Assembly: GCA_004802725.1 (NCBI GenBank)
Contig: SGPM01000241.1
Span: 1 to 43,463, forward strand
Direction of reading: 5' to 3'
DNA from: Antrodiella citrinella
Taxonomy: Eukaryota; Basidiomycota; Agaricomycetes; Polyporales; Steccherinaceae
DNA length: 43,463 bases
Below, piece after piece: positions 23,749-37,392 of the stretch (within the stretch, counting starts at the first letter, position 1; the number at the start of each line of letters is the position of its first letter). The notes beneath the pieces were generated by a model. The model was not told the origin of the DNA, did not search any database, and saw nothing but the letters and a program-made list of their open reading frames with translations. Both the position numbers and the translations under genes were made by a program.

Positions 23749-24748
23749 AGCTGCGCGATTTTATGTGGTTGGGGCCCTTTGCGTCGGAGGAAAGACGTTC
23801 TAGTGAGGGGCGATCTCTAGGAAAGGCTTACCGTGTGGATGCTCCCTTTTATATAGCGGGGAGGTGGAGGCAATTTACTGAACAACTGGATTGATGCATG
23901 TTTCGACCAAACGTGAAATTGGAAAACTAGTACGTACATTGTGGGGCTGGATTCGGAAGGTGATATCTAGTCACCCTGACCACCCTGAAGGAAGAATGGG
24001 AAGTAAAGCTGCGGAGTACCTGTGAGAGAGACAGAAGAGCAGGCAGCGCGGAGGCAAGGTGGACCACATGCAGCGCCGTACCAAACCTTTCCTAGTACTA
24101 TTTCTCAATCGAAGTCATGTAGAACAGTTCGACTTTGCACACAGAGAGATCTGCCTCGGAGGTATGGTACAACAGTACTATGCACTAAGTATCATACAAC
24201 TACTGGAAAAATGATCTCCGATGCAGGATCTGCACTCGACAAACCTCAGCCGAACACTGTTCAAGATCAACTTCTAGGTTTCGCGCAACTCGACGCTCCG
24301 AGTTTACATCGGATATCCTGAGACCTAAGGGTGCTCATCAAGTTCTGAGAAATCATATGCCGAGAATCTATCAAACGAGATAGAGCGGAAGCCGGGCGCA
24401 GGACAACGGTGGACGTTTGCCTCTAACCCGAGTGAAGAGATGGTACGAGACGACGGCAAGGCTTATTAACTTTGCATTTCGAGCTGCACAGGATACCCAT
24501 GGACATCGTCAATTAGTGCATACGATTTCGAGCTCATGAACGGGACTCACCGCACATTTTTTGCTATATCCGCGGACTTATGACATTTGAGCGCCTCCTA
24601 CATTCCGCGACCACCTCCACAGCACTTACAGAATGCTGTCGATGGCGTCGATGCGCCAAGACAACCAGATAGATGAGACCAACACACCCGAAGAGCACAG
24701 CTTGACGCATGTCATTGTTCCGATGAAGGTGTGTTGGATTGTTCCCGT
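23749..24748. other. Intergenic region upstream of the F-box gene
   Basis: About 1 kb. It holds the F-box promoter (TATA at 23847-23855). The frame at 24022-24321 (+) is not recognisable. Downstream of the doubtful small ORF, minus-strand sequence near 24620-24700 could encode a short hydrophobic helix (QAVLFGCVGLIYLVVLAHRR), but I could not join it to a gene with confidence. Confidence 0.4.
23847..23855 (-). promoter_or_regulatory. TATA box of the F-box gene
   Basis: TATATAAAA on the minus strand lies 99 bp before the ATG at 23748, within a GC-rich surround (CGC on one side, GGGAGC on the other). Position and perfect consensus support a core promoter element. Confidence 0.6.
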
Positions 24749-25134
24749 CTAGTGTCTAGATGAGCGATAACTTGACAAGTTGCACGACGTTAGATCCCCG
24801 GAAGAGTGATGGTGCGATATGATACGATGTTGCACCTGTAACTGAACGAGAACAGTACCAGCGTAATAGAGGTCAAACGACGGCATTGCAGTGGTGCATA
24901 AGGTATACATTGTCCCACTCCGTCGAAAAAACGTACCGCGAGGTCTGCAGTAGGGCGACCCGAGCAAGACATTCCAAAGACCGAAGACACATGTGAAAAG
25001 CTTGCGCCGGTGAAGAACGGTGCATTATTCCCATCCATCGCTAGCCAGTAAACGAGAGTAGATAGACCACAGTTGAGCAGCACATTTGCGGCGAAAAAGG
25101 GAGGAGGAGAGAAGTGAAATGAAGAAGCGCTCAT
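24749..25134 (-). CDS. Doubtful small membrane-associated ORF
   Basis: Two minus-strand exons (25134-24937 and 24841-24749) would give 96 residues. The first carries a moderately hydrophobic stretch (FFAANVLLNCGLSTLVYWLA) and ends at a good donor (gtacgt); the acceptor used is ctcgttcag. I recognise no family. Downstream in another frame is a hydrophobic helix followed by basic residues (near 24700-24620), so the true gene may use further exons and extend past 24749. It is divergent from TMA23 (start-to-start 88 bp). Equally it may be non-coding promoter sequence. Confidence 0.27.
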
Positions 25135-25222
25135 AGAGGAAGCCCGATCATGCATGTGGCGTCTAATTTTTCCTTTCTCTCAACCCTTTCCGACGTCCAA
25201 GTCGATACACACATTCAAGGCG

Positions 25223-26343
25223 ATGCCCCTCGACGGACACGCCTACCTCGTCGCCCAAGGCTGGGAGGGCCGAGGTTCAGGTTTACGCAAAGGCGCTATC
25301 GCCAAACCAGTCGCGGTCATCCAGAAGAAGACCCTCTCTGGTGTGGGCAAAGACCGCGACGATGCCTTTCCGTTCTGGGACCAGTGAGTACTAGAATGTT
25401 TGCACTATATATCCCTGTTTATCCTACGGTCTGTGTAGCGTGTTCTCAGCTGCTGCTAGCGCGATAAAAATCAAGACCACAGATTCGGACGATGAATCCG
25501 TGCGTTCATCCCAGTGTATTCACACAGACAGTCACTAACATGGCCCTTTTCTTTGACAAACGGGTTTTCTAGGACGATACGGACACACCGGACGGGCTTC
25601 CCCTCCAACGAACCACGACTGGCATTATATCCAATCGACGCCCCGCAACTGGCACGCCCGCACTGCTATCCTCCTCTTCGTCGGGGTCGACCACCCCTCG
25701 GGTCAGCGTGATGGCCGCTGCGAAGCAGGAAGCTGCACGGCGTACGTTGTACGCGATGTTCTTCCGAGGGCCCGTCATGCGGAGTGACGATCCTACGCCA
25801 ACATCGACACCGACACCGACGGCTGCGAAGGGCAAGGAGGCGGTGGACGATGTGTTGGAGAAGGTCACTGGTAGGTTGGAGAAAGAGAGGAGGCGGAAGG
25901 ATAAGGGGAAGGCGAGAGTGGTCGAGAGTGAGGATGAAGAGCAAAGTGAGATATCATCAAAGAAGCGGAGGTCGAAGAACCGAGAACAGGATGCTGAGAG
26001 TGCTGGGACGAAGGAGAAGAGGGAGCACAAGCGTCGGAAAATGGGTAACGAGTCACACGACGTCGTAGAGGAGGCCGTAAGCTTGTCTGTTGACAAAGCA
26101 GCGGAGAAGGCGGAAAGGAAGAAACGGAGAGAGGAGAAGAGGGCTAGGAAAGAGGAGAAGCGAAGCCGAAAATTAGCGAAAGTCGTCGAGGCTGCAGGTG
26201 AAGAGACCAAAGCACGGTCCACCGACATCTTGCCCGTTGTCACCAATACCGAGGAGTCTCATAACCTGACAAAAACAGTCGCGGAGGAGCTACCAGGGCC
26301 TGAACTTCGGAAGAAGAAACGGAAGAAGAGCCCGGATTCATGA
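25223..26343 (+). CDS. TMA23: TMA23-like nucleolar ribosome-biogenesis protein (G-patch-like N-terminus)
   Basis: Three exons (25223-25383, 25439-25499, 25573-26343) join in frame to 330 residues. The N-terminal 60 residues have the TMA23/G-patch pattern: YLVAQGWEGRGSGLRKGAI, KKTLSGVGKDR and AFPFWDHVF. A short conserved block, RRTLYAMFFRGPVMRSDD, corresponds to the LYRWFVKGE-type segment of yeast Tma23. The rest is a Lys/Glu/Arg-rich tail with several nuclear/nucleolar targeting clusters (KKRRSKNRE, KRRKMGNE, KKKRKKSPDS). Yeast Tma23 is a nucleolar protein linked to 40S biogenesis; the role here is inferred by homology. The ATG at 25223 was preferred to an in-frame upstream ATG at 25154 because family similarity begins exactly there. 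Confidence 0.85.
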
Positions 26344-26742
26344 CCGTACTCAGTATCTATATCACTGTGGTATATCATTGTCAACGGATATGGATACATT
26401 GCTCCGAACTCCGGGAAGGAGCGGTGAGTGGTTTGGATTACTGCTGCGTAAAGACTACATACATACAAGGGGGAACGTCAACGATTTGCATCTGAAGGTT
26501 TTTCATAAAACATTTCCAATTGGGGAATTGAAGTGAGAAGAGTTTTAGCGAGAACATGCCAGTCGAAAACAACGAAGGTTAAGATGGCTCATGTCGAGCC
26601 ATTATGCGGTGGGAGAGGACAACAAACATACAAGACAGAGTCACTGGGATAGAACAATTGCATGAACGGGGAGAGAAAGATAGCGCGTGTACCCCAGAAG
26701 GTGGATGGTATCATTGGCAGCCCAAGCAGAAGCAGAAATTGA
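26344..26742. other. Tail-to-tail spacer, TMA23 / vWA gene
   Basis: About 400 bp between converging stops, AT-richer than its surroundings and fitting two 3' untranslated regions. No coding or RNA gene is visible. Confidence 0.5.
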
Positions 26743-28456
26743 TTATGCACGCGTGCTCCTCCACGCACTCTGTACCGCAATCCGCCTCGCCTGGTCTAGG
26801 GTAATTGAATCTTCTCGCAGCTCGACCTTCTGTCTGCCGTCTTCTTCCTCATCTTCGTCATCGTCGAATCCGGCGCGTCCGCTACCTCGAATCCCGCCGA
26901 ACGCGGCTTTCCCGCCTGCGAGCGAGAACGGCGAGGAGGCGACTTTCGTGCCGAACACGCTTGCGGTGGCTGGGGCACCGAAGGCGGCGAAGTCGGTGAC
27001 GACCTTGCGCGGTGGCGAGTGGGACGGAGTGGGTATCGTGGTCGCGGTGGATGTAGAAGAGGTTGGGGAGACGGGCTTGCGTGCTGGAAGATATGGTGCA
27101 TATGGATACGATCGCCCAGAAGACATTCGCGAATGGAGGTATTTGTCCGTGAATCGTGTACCAGGTACCTAGTCAACGATGAGTCAGTGTTCAAAGTCTG
27201 GTGTGCCAGGAGAAAGTGAAAGAAGACACATACTCGTCTAAGAAGAGGCCGTGCGTCAGACAGCTTCGGGGCTTGCGTATATACTGCAACATTATGCTTC
27301 GCCTCTTCCGACTCCCGGTAAATACTCTCGATCACGACCTTCTTGGTACTCTCGTTGCGGAGCAACAGTCGTTCGTGCAGTTCCCGCGCCACATCGTCGA
27401 CGCTCTCGTTGTTGCCAAGAATGCGCTGCGAGACCGCCTGACCGACTTCACGAACTAACCGCTCCATGTCTAGGTTCTCCAACACACTGCCCACGATGGC
27501 GTGCGTAAGCAAATCCGCTGTCGTCAGCGGGAGCATCAGCCCTGATGTGATGTTAGTCATTGCTTGGAAGAAATCCGTGGCATACTAGTAAATGACCTGC
27601 GTAAGCCAAGATCCTCGCGGATAATGCAACAGCGAACTTACGGCGTATCCGCTCAGCGCTGGTTCGCAAGCGACGAAAAACTACAAGTGCCTTAGTAAGA
27701 CACATCTCATGTCGATGCAGAGATTTCACTTACCAAAACAATTCCCCGACCGGCCATAGCACGAGCGAGCTGCAATGGATCATGTCCGTCAGGAGAACCA
27801 TCATCAAATCCTGCAATCAAGCTTTGAACCATCTCCGATCACGAAATGAGAAACAGAATTCATTACCGTCTCCGTATTCTCCAATACCGTGTGGCGGCGC
27901 ATCAGCAATAAGAACGACCATCTTGCTCGCGTTCGGTCTCCAGTCCATGTTCAGCGCCTCTGCCAAACCTGCAGTGACAGCCTCGGGGCCATCGCCGCCT
28001 CCACTAGCATACAGCGAGCCAAGATCGCTCTCGACCTTGCTGATGTCTGACGAGAAGCCAAAGTTCTTGGTCACATAGGTGTGATCCTGTGGAGGATGAT
28101 CTCGGTAGGCTACGAGACCGATGCGTAGATCTTCTGGGGACTGCAGCTTCCCGGACTCGAAGATATGTTGGCAGATGGACTGGATGTTCTTTGTGGCGGA
28201 GGTGATGTAGCTGCCTTGGCTTCCTGTGCAGTCCTGCACGAACACGAGATCGCTAGAGAACGGGTGGGGTAAGGTGGCGGTGAATTGGGGTGAGATGCCC
28301 GAGCGGCAGAACGAGTTGGAGAGGGGGGATCAACAAGAAACGAGATACTTACAGCATCTTGCGTCCATCTGAGGAGCCATTGGCGTCCTGGTGAACTGAT
28401 TGGGATTGCTGGTTGAAGCTGGAAGCTCCAGCGTCGAAGTCCATGTCCTCATCCAT
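26743..28456 (-). CDS. von Willebrand factor type A domain protein
   Basis: Six minus-strand exons (28456-28353, 28252-27867, 27810-27734, 27680-27642, 27584-27234, 27168-26743) join in frame to 460 residues. A vWA domain spans about residues 36-230 with a metal-ion adhesion site of the D-x-T-x-S type (QDCTGSQGS, D42/T44/S46), LRIGLVAYRDHPPQD, ASGGGDGPEAVTAGLA and MVVLIADAPPHGIGEYGDG. This resembles the vWA domains linked to atypical alpha-kinases (VwkA type), but no kinase domain follows. A helical region comes next (LTHAIVGSVLENLDMERLVR, VDDVARELHERLLLRNESTK). The tail is Ser/Pro-rich, then acidic, and ends with a conserved-looking ITLDQARRIAVQSAWRS helix. The stand-alone vWA protein is widespread in basidiomycetes; its function is not known to me. 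No signal peptide. Confidence 0.87.
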
Positions 28457-28810
28457 TGTTGGTGAAGCTGAGAGATTCGATTGTGATCAGTAGCAGGTGT
28501 TCTGTATGCAAGAGGTCGTGGTCGTTGAGCTGGAGATATACCTCTGGATGCAGGCGGTGTGCAAGATCGATGATGGTGGTTTAGGAATGAAAAGCAAGAA
28601 ACTGAGAGTCGCAGTTGTATTCTGTTGGACCCGTCGCAGTCAATCTACAGATTGTGACATGCTCAATGGGCGTCTCTTGCACCTCTCTCCAGAACACGCC
28701 TAAACCGTGCGCGGGCCCTCGGATCTACCCGCAGCACCTCTTTACAAAAGAAATGTCCATTCATCGCCGGTTATAACGCTCTAATGTACCACAGATGCAC
28801 CCCCGAATCC
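28457..28810. other. Spacer between Gem1 3' end and the vWA gene
   Basis: This holds the vWA gene promoter and leader and the Gem1 3' flank (both genes on the minus strand). No TATA box or other gene is evident. Confidence 0.5.
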
Positions 28811-31537
<2,727 letters not shown>

Positions 31538-31846
31538 TGTCCTTCAAGAATAAACACGCGTCGTGAATAGGGTGTTGGGTGTATAAGGTAGGTATAAGTG
31601 AAGCAAGTATTGACTGTGCCAGCAGCCGACCGCGCGCGCGGAGGAACGGGGCGCATGTTTACGTGCGCCTGTTACGTGACGCCTCTTTACTCACCTCTAT
31701 CTCCTGCTTCAGGCCCTCGTCTCGACGCATGTGAGTTCGTCGGAAGCGGAGACAGCACTGGAACCAACGAAGTATACATATGAAGTTGGCATGCACGTTG
31801 AAGCAAATACAAATTGGCTATCAAGTACAGACAAAAGCACGACAAC
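31538..31846. other. Gem1 promoter region and nuclease 3' flank
   Basis: About 310 bp. The part next to the Gem1 ATG contains a very GC-rich block (ccgcgcgcgcgg, around 31630) and a TTACGTGAC element near 31672 that resembles a CRE/bZIP site. No other gene is visible. Confidence 0.4.
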
Positions 31847-34028
31847 TTAGCATACATGCAGCTGCGCAACACTGGGATCATGATCACTTGTTCTCTGGGC
31901 CAACGTGGGTGAATGGTTGTTAACATGAATATGTTGTACTTTGGTACCCCTCACAGCAACCGGCGGCGACACCCACATGTGATCCAGTTGCTCTGCGTTC
32001 TGGTCAAAAACGTACGTGTAACGCTCTGTCACTGGTACGTTGGACACCTCGTCAACCTCAAGCATAATGTTGTTGAAGGCGTTGAAGACGGATCGAGTCT
32101 GGACATATTCGTTGTGATCTCCGGCAATGATGATGCTCGCAAATGGGTCGAGCTTCTGTAGGGACTTGATGAAGGTCTGCGGTGCAACACATCAGATCGA
32201 AGGCAATCTATTCGACACGAAGGATACTCACCGCGATCGTCTCAACTTGACTCGTACGCTGATCCACCAGATTGTTCACAGGAGGTCGAGAGTTACCTTG
32301 AGTAGACGAACTGTCGAGTTTCGCCGTGAGGTGGACGTTGATGGTAAAGAACCTCTCCCCATTGGGGGTCTCCCATGCAGCTACCAGCGGCTTTCGGCTG
32401 GCGTTCCACGCACCGTTGGTAGGATCAATACGGCCGGGGTTGAATCTGACGACGATTCTTAAACAAAGTGATATAGTAGACAGGATCTGCCATCGACGTA
32501 CGTCAGAGACACTTTGCCATCATGACCCTGGACAGGTTCCGTCGCATCGAGCGCACCACCCGCAGTCGAGTTCGGTAGCAACTTGACTTTGGAGGAACGA
32601 TACCTGCATATGTGTGAGTATCATGGACTTCCAACGTACACTCAAACTCACAGGTATGCAGGTCGGATGTTTCCACCAGGTTCACCACCATCCTGGTTAT
32701 TGATTCCGGGGAGGTCAATGAAGTCATACGAGGTCGTGTTGTCCACTTCAGAAATGAGAGTGCTGAGGACCGTCAGCGTGACGTTTGCTGCAACGGTACC
32801 GTCGTCCGTCGGACCCGAATTGTCTTGAATCTCTTGCAAGAACATGATATCCGGTGACCTGAGGAAAGTTGCGATGTGGTTCGCAACCGATGAAATGCTT
32901 GAAGAGGTAGGCGCAAGGTTTTCCACGTTGTAGTCTCCGATGACAATCTGGCAGACGTTCTTTGAGGTTACCAGTGTTGTAGGAGAGACAGTTGGGTCCG
33001 GAGTTGACACAACGATTGGAGCAGTTGTTGGAAGGATATAGTAGAAACCAAATCTGAAAGAAGAGTCAACTCTGTTCAACATCGTCAGTATACATCGACT
33101 CACTGATACAGAATGACTCCAGTAATATCTTGGAATGTCATGCCCATCGTCACATGTGGATTCTTGGTTCCGTCAAGAGGAGACCCGATGATGACAGTCT
33201 CCGGGTTGGCATCCGGTACGCCATTTAGTCCTACACAGGTCCTGAAAGGTAAGTAAAGCAAGGATCTCAGCTAGAATCGCGTACGAACCGAAGGTGATAG
33301 TCAATCCACCACGTTTGTTCTTTCCGGTAACCTTCCAATCGCCATATACCCAGAATTCGCCAAAGCTGTTTTCGAATTCGAGAGACACAGGTTTGTGGAC
33401 CGTCACGAGTTGACCCTCCAGACTGGACCAGAAATCCATGCCAAAACTCTCTGGCTGGAGAGTTGCGTTCACGCTGTTAACCCGAGACTGGTTGTTCGGG
33501 ACGTTCAGCCACCCATCTGGACCTTTGTCTAGCCCGGACAAGGCCTGAGTAGGCGGAGAACGGTCTCTGCCCAGTACCAATGGCGTGACTGTGTTGTTGG
33601 AAGAGAGAACAGTGATATTGCTAGGAGAGTCGAGCTCAGTAGCCAGAAGGTTATCCGGATCCGAGCTTGAGCGGAACTCGGCAACTTTGCCTGACAGAGA
33701 TATCAGGTCCCCAACGTTCACCTTCGATAGGACAGAGGAGGAAGTCGTGAAGACATTCAATCCGTGAGAGACCCGGATGTCTTTCGAAGGCGTTCCCGAG
33801 ATCCAGAATCCATTGCTTTTGGACTGCAGTGGGTTGTCAGGACTCAGTATGCACGCAACACAATACTGTGAGCAGGCCACGTACCTTCGCAGTGACAATA
33901 CCTGTCAGGTTGTGCACGGTCTGTCCGACTAGTGGAGACTGCCAAGCCTGCCCTTGGATGTCTGTGATACTGACGGAGAGGACGAATGGGACTGCAAGAA
34001 CAGCCAGCAGCGCAGTGAGGGCGAGCAT
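31847..34028 (-). CDS. Secreted endonuclease/exonuclease/phosphatase-fold nuclease (ExeM/NucH-like)
   Basis: Seven minus-strand exons (34028-33885, 33823-33289, 33230-33104, 33053-32652, 32603-32502, 32457-32232, 32176-31847) join in frame to 621 residues. A clear signal peptide (MLALTALLAVLAVPFVLSVS) precedes an OB-like region (residues 20-260: LVGQTVHNLTGIVTAK, GFWISGTPSKD, VGDLISLSGKVAEF), then the catalytic domain: GDYNVENL (about 308), MFLQEIQDN (about 345), GDHNEY (531-536, usually GDFN), QLDHMWVS (576-578 region) and the terminal SDHDP (609-613). All metal and catalytic positions of the fold are present. Homologues are extracellular DNases best known from bacteria; in a fungus it may degrade environmental or host DNA for phosphate. 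Several N-glycosylation sequons (NNQS, NVT, NTT) fit secretion. The third exon uses the tgtgtag acceptor at 33231-33232; an earlier acceptor gives an immediate stop. Confidence 0.9.
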
Positions 34029-34820
34029 CGTCGGTGGGTGGTCCGAGTTAGCACGGCACTATGGAAGCATTGCTCGAGCTGTTCTTATGCCCGGTGCTTG
34101 CTGTCTGACGCTGGATATAGAGGTACTACCTAGAATGCTGATGCGCTGATGGTCTTAGCCCTGTCGCAATCGGTAGAAGGACTTACAAGAAAGCTTTTCC
34201 AGTCAACCTAACTATAGATCAATAGAGAACGTGCGTTGGAATGTCAGTCTGTCAAGTGGAGGCAAATGTGGCTGTCGTCCTCGCGTCACACGAAGAAGGT
34301 CGGCCATGTGCAACAGCGTCCTGGAATGCGTACCAAGCTCACATCATCCTAAATTGACCCGGACGTTGCACATGAATGCATGGGCCGTGTTCACGCCTGT
34401 CTGTTTGCCATGGGAGAATGCAGTCTAGGAATTTGGCTCACCGCGCACATTACATATGTCCGAACTAAATGAAATAACACCGAGCAATACTGGTTGAGTT
34501 GCCGTTGTGTAGCAAGTTTAGGGCAGGCGGAGCAAGAGCGATCAATAAATCTGCTGATTCCATCCTCATAGACAATCGCAGTGAGTTGAGCTTGGCGTGG
34601 TAACATGCCTTCGAACAACCGATGATGCAGAATTAATGCTCAATAGGAACAAGCCCACGAGGTACAGGAACGCCACATTACTGGTGCGGAGACGTCTTGC
34701 TCGAGTTCGGGGACTCCTGTGTATGTTATGTATTAACTAACAACTTGAAGGACAGCCAGGATAACATGATACACCTGAAGATGCAGATGCAGGTCAAATC
34801 ATCCCTAGTCATCTACGCCA
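34029..34820. other. Intergenic region between two secreted-protein genes
   Basis: About 790 bp holding the nuclease promoter and the 3' flank of the repeat-protein gene. A TATA-like CTATATCC reads on the minus strand near 34112-34119, about 85 bp before the nuclease ATG. No gene is recognisable. Confidence 0.45.
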
Positions 34821-35749
34821 TTACAAAGTGCTGGTGACATTCGTTGCAGGACTGGTGACATTCGTTGCAGGACTGGTGACATTCGTTGCAGGACTGGTGA
34901 CATTCGTTGCAGGACTGGTGACATTCGTTGTAGGACTGGTGCTATTCGTCTGAGTGCCGTTTGTCTGAGTACCGATCAACAGAGTACCATTCGCTGCCGA
35001 TACCTGTGGCAGTGGAGCTTGGTACACGGCAGTGCCATTGTTATCAGCTGAGACGATCATCGTCAGAGACCGTGCTTCACATGCAAGACATGCATCATGT
35101 AGACTCACCCGCTGGGATGATAGGTACCAACGTGGTTGGCACGCTGTTTCCGGACCCAACGATTCTGTAATTGACATTATCAGTAAACAAGTCGCTCGTA
35201 GACAAACTACGATCACCTACACGTTCGCCGTCGTATCAGTAATGTGGTTCCCCTCCTCATCAAGGACTGAAATCGAGACAACCACGAGTGACCCACTGTG
35301 CAATGAGCGAAAAGTAAGTACTAAGAACAATCCGGAAGGAGTATAAGGCAGACCAACCTGTTCGAGCGAGAGCCTGACGACGACGAAATAGATTCCGTCG
35401 AGGCATCGACGATTGTTGCGAGTTCGACGTCACTGTTGGGTATGGGAGAGCTAGCCCGCTTCGCCAGGTGAGCATCCGGGCTATTGAAGCGTTTCCCCAC
35501 TTCACCATCAAGGTGACCACCAAAGACGACAGTACGCTTCAATTGAGCAGCGAAGTTGTGACCAACAACAATATCGGCCGCAGCTTTCTGATGACATGGA
35601 GCACCCTAGAGATTGCAATTGATTGAGCTATGGCACTGAGGGTAGCTGGCTTGTCTTACCGTACTGTTACCACCAGCGGCAGGTATCGGAGCAGATTCGC
35701 AGCATATCGCCAGAAGAGAAAGGATTGCCACAAGGGAGGCGAAAAGCAT
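34821..35749 (-). CDS. Small secreted protein with C-terminal TNVTSPA heptad repeats
   Basis: Five minus-strand exons (35749-35660, 35605-35358, 35295-35221, 35164-35109, 35047-34821) join in frame to 231 residues. A signal peptide (MLFASLVAILSLLAICCESA) is followed by a region with GAPCHQKAAADIVVGHNF and VVFGGHLDGEVGKRF, then SLVVVSISVLDEEGNHI. The tail holds about five copies of the heptapeptide TNVTSPA plus degenerate NGTQTNGTQTNSTSP, so nearly every unit has an N-x-T sequon and Ser/Thr/Pro for O-glycosylation. No GPI-attachment tail is seen. I recognise no enzymatic domain. It looks like a fungal cell-wall or surface/secreted glycoprotein. The last intron is modelled as 61 nt (35108-35048); a 34-nt alternative in the same frame would add nine residues but is unusually short. 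Both it and the adjacent nuclease are secreted and on the same strand, which may be coincidence. Confidence 0.75.
34831..34956. repeat. 21-bp tandem repeat, five near-identical copies plus one diverged
   Basis: The unit ctggtgacattcgttgcagga repeats head to tail from 34831 to 34935; the fifth copy has one change (gcagga to gtagga) and a sixth (34936-34956) is diverged. It encodes the heptad repeat of the secreted protein. Near-identity at the DNA level points to recent unit duplication and likely copy-number variation between strains. Confidence 0.93.
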
Positions 35750-36633
35750 CTTGGAATGAAGGACGATGTAGAGGGGAAGGAAAGTGGGTAAAAGATAGCG
35801 CTACAGAGAAGTGGTGAATGTCGCCTGCAACCAAGAAATCTGGAGGGTAATGAAGTGAGCTGATCTGCCGTAAGTCAAACGCATTGCGGGAGACTCACCG
35901 ACTGTTGAATAAGACCAAGAGCCTGTCTTGGGTGGTAGAGAACGAAGGCGAATATTATGTCAATCCAACACAGATGTCGGACTCAATTTGTACTCTCTGG
36001 AAATCCGACGGTCGCTGTTTTCGAGTTTAAAGCCACACTGAGGAATCTTCCGCTCAGCATATTGTATGCTTCGTGATCGCGAATATCCATGGCAATTAGC
36101 CCCGACAACAGCGTAAGTTTGTATACAGAAGCGTCGTGAGAAGGTATCCTGACACCTCTGGTACCAAGGCGACGACTAGAGAAACGGTAGAAAAAGGCTC
36201 GCAAACCCAAACAAGGGCAAGTGTAGCGGTTTCGTATCTCCAGTCACGTAGTAGGAGGGACCAATGGAAGTTTCCAAGTAACAAGGCGGCGATCTTTTCG
36301 GTTCGGGCCAGGACCAAAAGGTGCGCCAAGACCTGTGCGCAGGCCGACATCCCCTTTGCTGGCTATGTCTCCATTTCGTGTGTGTGTATGTGTCGGTGTG
36401 GACAAGATAGGTTGGTTGGAATGGAAGTAGCAGGAAGGGGAGGAAAAGAAGTTGTATCCGGTCAGACCCAGTCAGAGGTCCAAGTCTCGTTGGAAATTTG
36501 GGGGTCGCCCATCTACGTGAGTATTTCAGACTACGCACCAGGGACAAATCGATTATGTAGAGGTGACATGAAGATCCTGGATAGCGTTCGTGTCGATTTG
36601 TTTGAACAAAACGAAAACATAGTATTCGATCCT
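35750..36633. other. Intergenic region upstream of the secreted repeat protein
   Basis: About 880 bp. A 178-codon open frame on the plus strand (36136-36672) overlaps the terminal exon of the minus-strand mitochondrial-protein gene and has no recognisable sequence; I regard it as non-coding. No clear TATA box. Confidence 0.45.
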
Positions 36634-37392
36634 CTAAATAACACGAACGGACGTCGACTCTTTCTTCGATAACGCATGAAGGTCTTGCTCTATGTAGGTC
36701 ACATCATAAATCTTGTTAGCAAATGACTCGGAAAAGATATGATCAATACTCACGGATTCCCCATACATGCGACCGCAGATCGAGGAATTCTAGCGTCCAC
36801 ATCATAAGTGTGGACGTGATTGTGGTGACAATGGTACTCACCAACATGAAGACCATCATACAGCCTTTTCATCTCTGCCCTGACTCGCGAGATATCCTCC
36901 TTGCTCGAGGATGCATCCCTGAGTGCCTTCAGATCTTTCTCAACCGCCTCTATTCTCCGAATGTGGCCAGAAATCTGAGGAGCGGTTGGAAATGCCGTCA
37001 CACGATACAAACGCGCCACATACCCTTTGCGTGCTCTGCTGTAGCTCCTCTACACTCGCCTGAAGGGCGGCAGATGCCTGCTTATACTCATCTAACAGAT
37101 GATATGCAGCATACGATGAGGCAAGAGAGAACCCGACGAGAAATCCGACAATTCTATCGTTCCGTCAGCGTCAACAGACTAACGATGCAAAATTGATGTG
37201 GCAATATCAAACATACCCCCCACGGAATGCTCCCACCGCTTTCTTTGGTGGTGGAACGCTGCCCACATTGGGGACAGCAGGTGACGCAGCAGCGTCGCGT
37301 GCAACAGCGGTGGTAGTAAGGAACCGTCTGGAAGGGACGCGTGCGGTCCTGGTGGACCTCGCCGCCATAGATAACATCCTAGAAGTCTGCAT
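36634..37392 (-). CDS. Predicted mitochondrial membrane protein with coiled coil
   Basis: Five minus-strand exons (37392-37217, 37153-37024, 36974-36842, 36789-36754, 36689-36634) join in frame to 176 residues. The N-terminus is a typical mitochondrial presequence: many Arg/Ser/Thr, no acidic residues, RVPSRRFLTTTAVARDA. One membrane helix follows (GIVGFLVGFSLASSYAAYHL, about 59-78), then a coiled coil rich in Glu/Lys/Arg (EEYK-like start through VEKDLKALRD and RVRAEMKRLYDGLHVEF). The end, HVWGIQQDLHALSKKE, requires a 36-nt exon and a final exon at 36689-36634; reading through instead gives a stop after GIREY. Location in the inner membrane with the coiled coil outside the matrix or inside it cannot be decided. 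Function unknown. The gene is divergent from POP1. Confidence 0.72.

Noticed and set aside
34831..34956. CRISPR-like or satellite array
   Set aside because: The 21-bp units have no spacers and keep a reading frame coding for a heptapeptide, so this is a coding tandem repeat.
36136..36672. 178-codon plus-strand open frame
   Set aside because: Overlaps the terminal exon of the minus-strand mitochondrial gene, low-complexity composition, no family resemblance.
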